Assembly: GCA_027027485.1 (NCBI GenBank)
Contig: JALVLL010000020.1
Location: forward strand, 1 to 6,129
DNA: 6,129 nt
Source: Candidatus Bipolaricaulota bacterium
GTDB taxonomy: Bacteria > Bipolaricaulota > Bipolaricaulia > Bipolaricaulales > Bipolaricaulaceae
Direction: 5' to 3'
In this document: one piece after another, positions 5,759 to 6,129 of the stretch
Position numbering within the stretch: position 1 is the first letter of the stretch
Layout of the letters: each line of letters begins with the position of its first letter
Position numbers and translations under genes: made by a program
The notes under the pieces: model-generated
Told to the model about the DNA's origin: nothing
Seen by the model: only the letters and a program-made list of their open reading frames with translations
The model's database searches: none

Positions 5759-6129
5759 ATGATGAGGAAATTTCCCTCGTTACTGTTCCTTCCCCTCCTT
5801 TTGGGCCTGATCCTCTTCCCGGGCGGGATACTTGCCCAGGAAGGCGGTTACGAGCCCTTCCTCGACGACGTAGTCCAGATAGCCCAGGCCGATGCCCAAG
5901 CCGCCGCCCAGGCCGCGGCCCGCGCCCAGGCCGCCGCTTCGGAGGCCGAGAAGCTCCTCGGAGAGATAGATGACACCCTGGCGGGGCTCCTGGAAAACGC
6001 CGCCAAGGCCTCCTCCTCAGCCCAGGCCACGGCCCAAGCGGTGGCGGAGCTCGAGGCCGAAGCCAAGGCCGCGGTGGAGGCGTTCCTGCAGGTCTGCTCC
6101 GAGGCCGTGGCCTCGGAGCAGACCTGCAG
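5759..6129 (+). CDS. secreted Ala/Gln-rich helical protein, 3' truncated by the window end
   Basis: The frame opens at ATG 5759 (a second ATG follows at once) and has no stop through 6129, giving 123 visible residues. AGGAAAGG at 5740-5747 lies 11 bases upstream. Residues 1-26 are a classic signal peptide: Arg/Lys at 3-4, a Leu-rich core (LLFLPLLLGLILF) and an ILA-QE cleavage site. The mature part begins QEGGYEPFLDDVVQIA and then becomes Ala-rich, with recurrent AQA triplets (42-59 and 88-94) and Glu/Lys interspersed, predicting a long helix or coiled coil. At DNA level GCCCAGGCC or near-copies recur several times. I do not recognise a family; Lpp-like, Skp-like or envelope-spacer roles are possible but unproved. 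Residues after about 114 come from the second arm of a terminal inverted repeat and may be an assembly artefact. Confidence 0.75.
   Translation, partial: MMRKFPSLLFLPLLLGLILFPGGILAQEGGYEPFLDDVVQIAQADAQAAAQAAARAQAAASEAEKLLGEIDDTLAGLLENAAKASSSAQATAQAVAELEAEAKAAVEAFLQVCSEAVASEQTC
6086..6129. repeat. perfect 21-base inverted repeat ending exactly at the window end
   Basis: Bases 6086-6106 (beginning CTGCAGGTCTGCTCC) and 6109-6129 (ending GGAGCAGACCTGCAG) are exact reverse complements separated by only two bases (GT at 6107-6108). The symmetry runs to the last base, so its true length is unknown. Because it stops precisely at the sequence end, a fold-back or contig-end artefact is more likely than a biological hairpin. 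Confidence 0.85.

Noticed and set aside
1..6129. CRISPR arrays, tRNA/rRNA genes, insertion sequences, toxin-antitoxin or phage genes
   Set aside because: Looked for and not seen: no regularly spaced repeats, no transposase or integrase motifs, and no cloverleaf or rRNA-like segments.

Overview
The window is GC-rich bacterial DNA, probably one whole contig. GTG and TTG starts, runs of GGG/CCC codons and very tight gene packing suggest a compact, possibly thermophilic genome. A predicted outer-membrane beta-barrel protein points to a diderm cell. I cannot assign a phylum from sequence alone. A deep-branching diderm lineage such as Bipolaricaulota (Acetothermia) is a guess only.

Layout. Bases 1-185 hold a possible 5' fragment of a leftward gene and a good sigma70-type promoter (TATAAT at 159-164) facing right. 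From 186 to 5355 seven rightward genes follow in series: secG (Sec translocon subunit), an oppD/dppD-like and an oppF/dppF-like peptide-transporter ATPase, rdgB (house-cleaning XTP/ITP pyrophosphatase), a PorV/FadL-like outer-membrane protein, an rsmD-like 16S rRNA methyltransferase and surE (5'-nucleotidase). Neighbours overlap or lie 3-22 bases apart, except for 84 bases before the outer-membrane gene. Most or all could therefore be one transcript. At 5336 surE runs 20 bases into the tail of a leftward gene for a half-length GDT1/TMEM165 (UPF0016) cation transporter. A divergent, more AT-rich spacer (5621-5758) with a 12-base palindrome follows. The last gene starts at 5759: a secreted Ala/Gln-rich helical protein cut by the window end. 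The final 44 bases are a perfect inverted repeat that probably marks an assembly fold-back.

How the genes fit together. The cluster mixes envelope and export functions (SecG, transporter ATPases, outer-membrane protein) with nucleotide sanitation (RdgB makes NMPs, SurE dephosphorylates NMPs) and ribosome modification (RsmD). No new defence, mobile or RNA system was found. The points worth a second look are the altered catalytic motif of the RsmD-like protein, the single-repeat UPF0016 transporter, the ATPase pair without permeases, and the terminal inverted repeat.
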